Positions 12,998-15,367 of a stretch of DNA of 15,367 nt are shown one piece after another. The position numbers and the translations under genes were made by a program. The stretch comes from Chloroflexota bacterium (GTDB taxonomy: Bacteria; Chloroflexota; Dehalococcoidia; DSTF01; JACRBR01), in contig JACRBR010000360.1 of the NCBI GenBank assembly GCA_016213125.1, positions 1-15,367 of the forward strand, written 5' to 3'. Within the stretch, counting starts at the first letter, position 1; each line of letters opens with the position of its first letter. The notes under the pieces are model-generated. The model worked only from the letters and a program-made list of their open reading frames with translations, made no database searches and had not been told where the DNA came from.

Positions 12998-13486
12998 CTA
13001 CCCGGCGAGCGAGTGGTATCCGCCCCGGTAGAACACGAGCGGCTGCGCCCCGTCGTTGACGACGCCCTGGTCCACGACCTCGCCGAGGAAGATCGAGTGA
13101 TCGCCCCCGTCGAAGACATCCTTCACGCGGCACTCCACAAAGGCGAGGCAATCGGCGAGCAAGGGCGTCCCCGTGTCGCCGATACGGTACGGCTGCCCGC
13201 GCAGGGAGCCGGATTCGGGTTCGGAGTGCTTGGCGAAGAGGCGCGACACGGCTTCCTGGTTGTCGGCGAGGATGTTGACACCGAAGGCGCCGCCCTGCTG
13301 GATGGAGGCGTGGGAGTAGGCCGTCTTGTCGACGCAGATCAGGAGCATGACAGGGTCGAGTGAGAGCGAGGCGACCGCGTTCGCCGTCATGCCGTGGAGG
13401 CGATCGCCCTCGGCGGAGGTGATGATGGTCACACCGGACGCAAAGTGGCCGATGATGGTGCGGAACTCGTACGGGTCGACGGCCAC
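12998..13486 (-). CDS. Flavin reductase-domain protein (FMN-binding split barrel)
   Basis: A 162-residue cytoplasmic protein of the flavin reductase-like family (HpaC-type), which reduces FMN or FAD with NAD(P)H, often for a two-component monooxygenase. Motifs in order are YEFRTIIGHFASGVTIIT (6-23), HGMTANAVASLSLDPVMLLI (31-50), CVDKTAYSHASIQ (51-63), FGVNILADNQ (68-77), LAFVECRV (114-121), GGDHSIFLGEV (127-137) and PLVFYRGGYHSLAG (149-162), all as expected at full length. No matching oxygenase is present in the window. The start is GTG 13484-13486 with GGAGGA 4 bases upstream (13491-13496). A TGATATAGT extended -10-like site lies 27 bp upstream. It is followed 13 bp later by the acyltransferase and is divergent from the SDR gene. 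Confidence 0.93.
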   Translation of the reverse strand: MAVDPYEFRTIIGHFASGVTIITSAEGDRLHGMTANAVASLSLDPVMLLICVDKTAYSHASIQQGGAFGVNILADNQEAVSRLFAKHSEPESGSLRGQPYRIGDTGTPLLADCLAFVECRVKDVFDGGDHSIFLGEVVDQGVVNDGAQPLVFYRGGYHSLAG

Positions 13487-13512
13487 GCGCTCCTCCGGGC
13501 TGGAACGCGGGC

Positions 13513-13521
13513 ACTATATCA
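13513..13521 (-). promoter_or_regulatory. Extended -10-like promoter TGATATAGT
   Basis: The minus strand reads TGA followed by TATAGT (five of six -10 matches), 27 bp before the GTG at 13486. It is the third copy of the TGATATA core in the window. Its -35 position falls on the palindrome at 13531-13541. Confidence 0.48.
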
Positions 13522-13530
13522 GCGGCCGTC

Positions 13531-13541
13531 CCACCGGGTGG
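13531..13541. promoter_or_regulatory. Perfect CCACC-G-GGTGG palindrome in the divergent region, possible operator
   Basis: An 11-bp dyad lies between the divergent flavin reductase and SDR genes and overlaps the -35 position of the candidate promoter at 13513-13521. It could be a repressor site, but a short GC-rich dyad can arise by chance. The rest of 13487-13606 shows only Shine-Dalgarno sites. Confidence 0.3.
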
Positions 13542-13606
13542 ATCGAGGTGCGGAGGCGTGTCAAAGTGGCGCCGACGCAGATTCGGGATCGACACCAGGA
13601 GGGACG

Positions 13607-14332
13607 ATGGCGGACAGGCTCGCGGGCAAGAGCGCGCTCGTGACGGGCGCGGGACAGGGCATCGGCCGGGCGATCGCGCTGCGGTTCGCCTGGGAGGGGG
13701 CGAGGGTCGTCGTCTCCGACATCAACGACGACGCGGCGCACGCGGTGGCGGCGGAGATTGAGACGCCTTCACTGGTGAACCACTGCGACACTTCGAAGGA
13801 AGGCGACGTGAAGGGCGCGATCGACGAAACGATCGCGAAGTTCGGCAGGCTGGACATCCTGGTGAACAACGCCGGTGTCGCGGGCGGGTCGGACTGGGAC
13901 AGGACCATCGGGATCAACCTCAACGGCGTGTACTACGGCCTCAAGCACGGCGCCGAGGCCATGGCGGCGAGCGGCGGCGGTTCGATCGTCAGCCTGTCGT
14001 CCATGCTGGGCTTGATCAGCGTGCCGTTCCCCGGCGTCGAGGCATACACGGCATCGAAACACGGCGTGGTCGGGCTCACCAAGCACTACGCCACGAACTA
14101 CGGCCGGCGCGGCGTGCGCGTGAACTGCATCAACCCCGGCTGGATCCAGACGGCCATGACCAAACCCCTCGTCGATTTCAATCTGACCGACTACATGAAT
14201 GACAACTCCGCCCTCGGCCGCATGGGCACGCCCGAGGAGGTGGCAGCAGTGGCCCTGTTCCTCGCGAGCGACGAGTCGTCGTTCGTAACCGGCGCGTCGT
14301 ACGTGGTGGACGGTGGCTGGACCGCCCGCTAG
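13607..14332 (+). CDS. Short-chain dehydrogenase/reductase (classical SDR)
   Basis: A 241-residue cytoplasmic NAD(P)-dependent oxidoreductase, normal length for classical SDRs. The cofactor loop TGAGQGIG is at 13-20, and Asp38 after the second strand (VVVSDIND) suggests NAD rather than NADP. NNAG is at 87-90, INLNGVYYG at 103-111, the serine cluster SLSSM at 129-133 and the catalytic YTASK at 147-151. NPGWIQTAM (176-184) and SYVVDGGW near the end match the family. The gap between the catalytic Ser and Tyr is slightly longer than usual (GVE insertion before AYTASK). The substrate is unknown. The start is ATG 13607-13609, with AGGAGGG ending 3 bases upstream; a longer in-frame reading covers the promoter region and is rejected. 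The GNAT gene follows after 2 bp. Confidence 0.94.
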   Translation: MADRLAGKSALVTGAGQGIGRAIALRFAWEGARVVVSDINDDAAHAVAAEIETPSLVNHCDTSKEGDVKGAIDETIAKFGRLDILVNNAGVAGGSDWDRTIGINLNGVYYGLKHGAEAMAASGGGSIVSLSSMLGLISVPFPGVEAYTASKHGVVGLTKHYATNYGRRGVRVNCINPGWIQTAMTKPLVDFNLTDYMNDNSALGRMGTPEEVAAVALFLASDESSFVTGASYVVDGGWTAR

Positions 14333-14334
14333 CG

Positions 14335-14853
14335 ATGAAGCTTGAAGTGGTCAGTGCGACACTCGACCACAAACACATCGTCTCGAATCTCGCCCAGCTC
14401 TATGTCCACGACTTCATGGACCTGGGCGGCAAAGAGGCGATGGATGAGCACGGGCTCTTTCCCCGTCACTGGCTCGACAAGTGGTGGGCGGAAACGGCGC
14501 GGTATCCATTCCTAATCCGCGCCGACGACAACTGGGCCGGGTTTGCCCTGGTGCGTGACCTCGCGCAGTCCACAGCCGCGCGAGCAAGCCTCATCGAAAT
14601 GTCGGAGTTCTTCGTTGTGCGTGGCTACCGCCGCAATGGCGTCGGCGCCATGGTTGCCCGAGAGCTCTTCTCCCTCTTCCCTGGCAAGTGGCAGGTGCGC
14701 GTGCTGCGAGCGAATGTACCGGCCCAGCCGTTCTGGCGCGGCGTGATCTCCAGCTACACGGGCGGCGCGTTCGAAGAGCGCCAATCCAACGATGAGGAGT
14801 GGCGCGGACTGGTGTTCACGTTCGACTCCCAGAACCAGACGCCTAACGCCTGA
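14335..14853 (+). CDS. GNAT acetyltransferase
   Basis: A 172-residue predicted acetyltransferase of a group I associate with short GNAT proteins of unknown substrate. The core is IEMSEFFVVRGYRRNGVGA (87-105), containing the acetyl-CoA loop R-R-N-G-V-G-A, then ARELFSLFPGKWQVRV (108-123) and NVPAQPFWRGVI (127-138), where N-x-P-A-x-x-F-W is the usual motif B. The N-terminal half has YVHDFMDLGG (23-32) and the aromatic HWLDKWW (45-51). The ATG lies 2 bp after the SDR stop with no Shine-Dalgarno, so translation is probably coupled; the SDR product may be its partner, which is an inference. The last residues (TPNA) and TGA stop lie in an ACGCCTAACGCCTGAC repeat. It converges on the VIT gene with 10 bp between stops. 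Confidence 0.86.
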   Translation: MKLEVVSATLDHKHIVSNLAQLYVHDFMDLGGKEAMDEHGLFPRHWLDKWWAETARYPFLIRADDNWAGFALVRDLAQSTAARASLIEMSEFFVVRGYRRNGVGAMVARELFSLFPGKWQVRVLRANVPAQPFWRGVISSYTGGAFEERQSNDEEWRGLVFTFDSQNQTPNA

Positions 14854-14868
14854 CGACCAACGACTACC
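14839..14868. repeat. ACGCCTAACGCCTGACGACC-type degenerate repeat spanning two convergent stops
   Basis: ACGCCTA, ACGCCTG, ACGACCA and ACGACTA follow one another, a 7-bp unit in four copies with small changes. The tract contains the TGA of the GNAT gene (14851-14853) and the TAG of the opposite VIT gene (14864-14866). No hairpin terminator is seen between them. Confidence 0.75.
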
Positions 14869-15367
14869 CCGTGTTCACCCCGATCAACTTGCCGATCGTG
14901 AACGTGATCGCTGCCGCCCCCGCGCCGATGAGCAACTGCCGCCCACCGGCATAGATGAAGTTGCGCCCCGTAAACAGAGAGACCGCCGCGCCGACGGCGA
15001 ACATGCCCAGCCCGCCCAGGATCACCGACGCCGCGAAGAACGGCGTGCTCGACCCGAAGAACCACGGGATCACTGGCAGGATGGCGCCGACAGCGAAGGC
15101 GAAGAACGAGCTGAGCGCGGCGCCCCACGGCGACCCGAGCCCCTCCGGGTTCAGGCCCAGCTCCTCGCGGGCGAGGGTCTCGAGCGCCACGCCGGGGTCC
15201 GCCAGGATGCGCGCGGAGAGCGCCTCCGCTTCGGCTTGCGGCAGCCCCTTCGCGCGGTAGATGAGGGCCAGCTCGCGGCGCTCCTCCTCCGGGTCCGCCT
15301 CCAGTTCTTCCTTCTCCAGCGCGATCTGGCGCTCGAACAGCTCGCGCTGGGACGTCACGGACACGTA
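14864..15367 (-). CDS. VIT1/CCC1-family transporter, C-terminal part, partial at window edge
   Basis: The visible 167 residues are the C-terminal part of a VIT-family membrane protein, a group that moves Fe2+ or Mn2+ (in plants and yeast into vacuoles; bacterial role usually metal export). The window begins inside YVSVTSQRELFERQIALEKE, the conserved end of the second helix; the start and first two helices lie beyond 15367. A long acidic helical domain follows (ELEADPEEE, then IYRAKGLPQAEAEAL and LAREELGL), matching the cytoplasmic metal-binding helices of VIT1. Then come GSPWGAALSSFFAFAVGAILP and two more Gly-rich helices with SLFTGRNFIYAGGRQLLIGAGAA. The protein ends in GVNTG. The GTG at 15364 is a codon inside the protein and not a start. 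Family identity is firm; the metal is not shown. Confidence 0.92.
   Translation of the reverse strand, partial: YVSVTSQRELFERQIALEKEELEADPEEERRELALIYRAKGLPQAEAEALSARILADPGVALETLAREELGLNPEGLGSPWGAALSSFFAFAVGAILPVIPWFFGSSTPFFAASVILGGLGMFAVGAAVSLFTGRNFIYAGGRQLLIGAGAAAITFTIGKLIGVNTG

Noticed and set aside
12985..13119. 45-codon N-terminal extension of the acyltransferase
   Set aside because: It overlaps the end of the flavin reductase gene, is Ser/Arg-rich, and precedes the normal family start.
14839..14868. CRISPR-like array or mobile-element target repeat
   Set aside because: Units are only 7 bp and adjacent without spacers; no direct repeat plus inverted ends or transposase is present.

Overview
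This is a gene-dense, high-GC bacterial window with short intergenic gaps and many 4-bp ATGA/GTGA overlaps. No rRNA, tRNA, transposase, CRISPR array or phage gene is visible. Protein style (Gram-positive-type PurF with a short propeptide, VIT-family transporter, GT-C glycosyltransferases, HEAT protein) and low-complexity spacer words suggest a Chloroflexota-like bacterium. That assignment is an impression and not proven from the sequence.

Layout. (1) 1-463, minus: N-terminal part of purF, cut by the window edge. (2) 464-718: divergent spacer with a pyrimidine-rich tract. (3) 719-1990, plus: a GT4-type glycosyltransferase. (4) 2094-2303, minus: a 69-residue two-helix membrane protein. (5) 2398-4426, minus: a HEAT-repeat protein, a Nudix hydrolase and a GNAT acetyltransferase coupled by 4-bp overlaps. 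(6) 4486-11587, minus: a seven-gene glycan block consisting of three GT-C-type membrane glycosyltransferases, a 74-residue two-helix membrane protein, a LegB-like nucleotide-sugar dehydratase/epimerase, a sugar nucleotidyltransferase and a DPM1-like GT2. (7) 11704-13486, minus: a flavin reductase-domain protein followed by an acyltransferase-3 membrane protein. (8) 13607-14853, plus: a classical SDR dehydrogenase and a GNAT protein. (9) 14864-15367, minus: the C-terminal part of a VIT1/CCC1-family transporter, cut by the window edge.

How the genes may work together. The glycan block reads as a polyprenyl-phosphate-dependent glycosylation module. The nucleotidyltransferase and LegB-like SDR would supply an activated sugar, and the DPM1-like GT2 would load a sugar on polyprenyl phosphate. 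The GT-C enzymes would transfer it to an acceptor outside the membrane, and the nearby acyltransferase-3 could acylate the product. No step is proven here, and the enzymes needed to finish a 4-keto sugar are not in the window.

The most unusual signals are non-coding. Short degenerate tandem words, different at each site, sit at gene boundaries and often supply the stop codon or abut the start codon. A TGATATA extended -10-like motif lies 30-40 bp upstream of three minus-strand gene starts. The nucleotidyltransferase begins with a duplicated 15-bp start region (MSTGRMSTGRM) whose differences are all synonymous.
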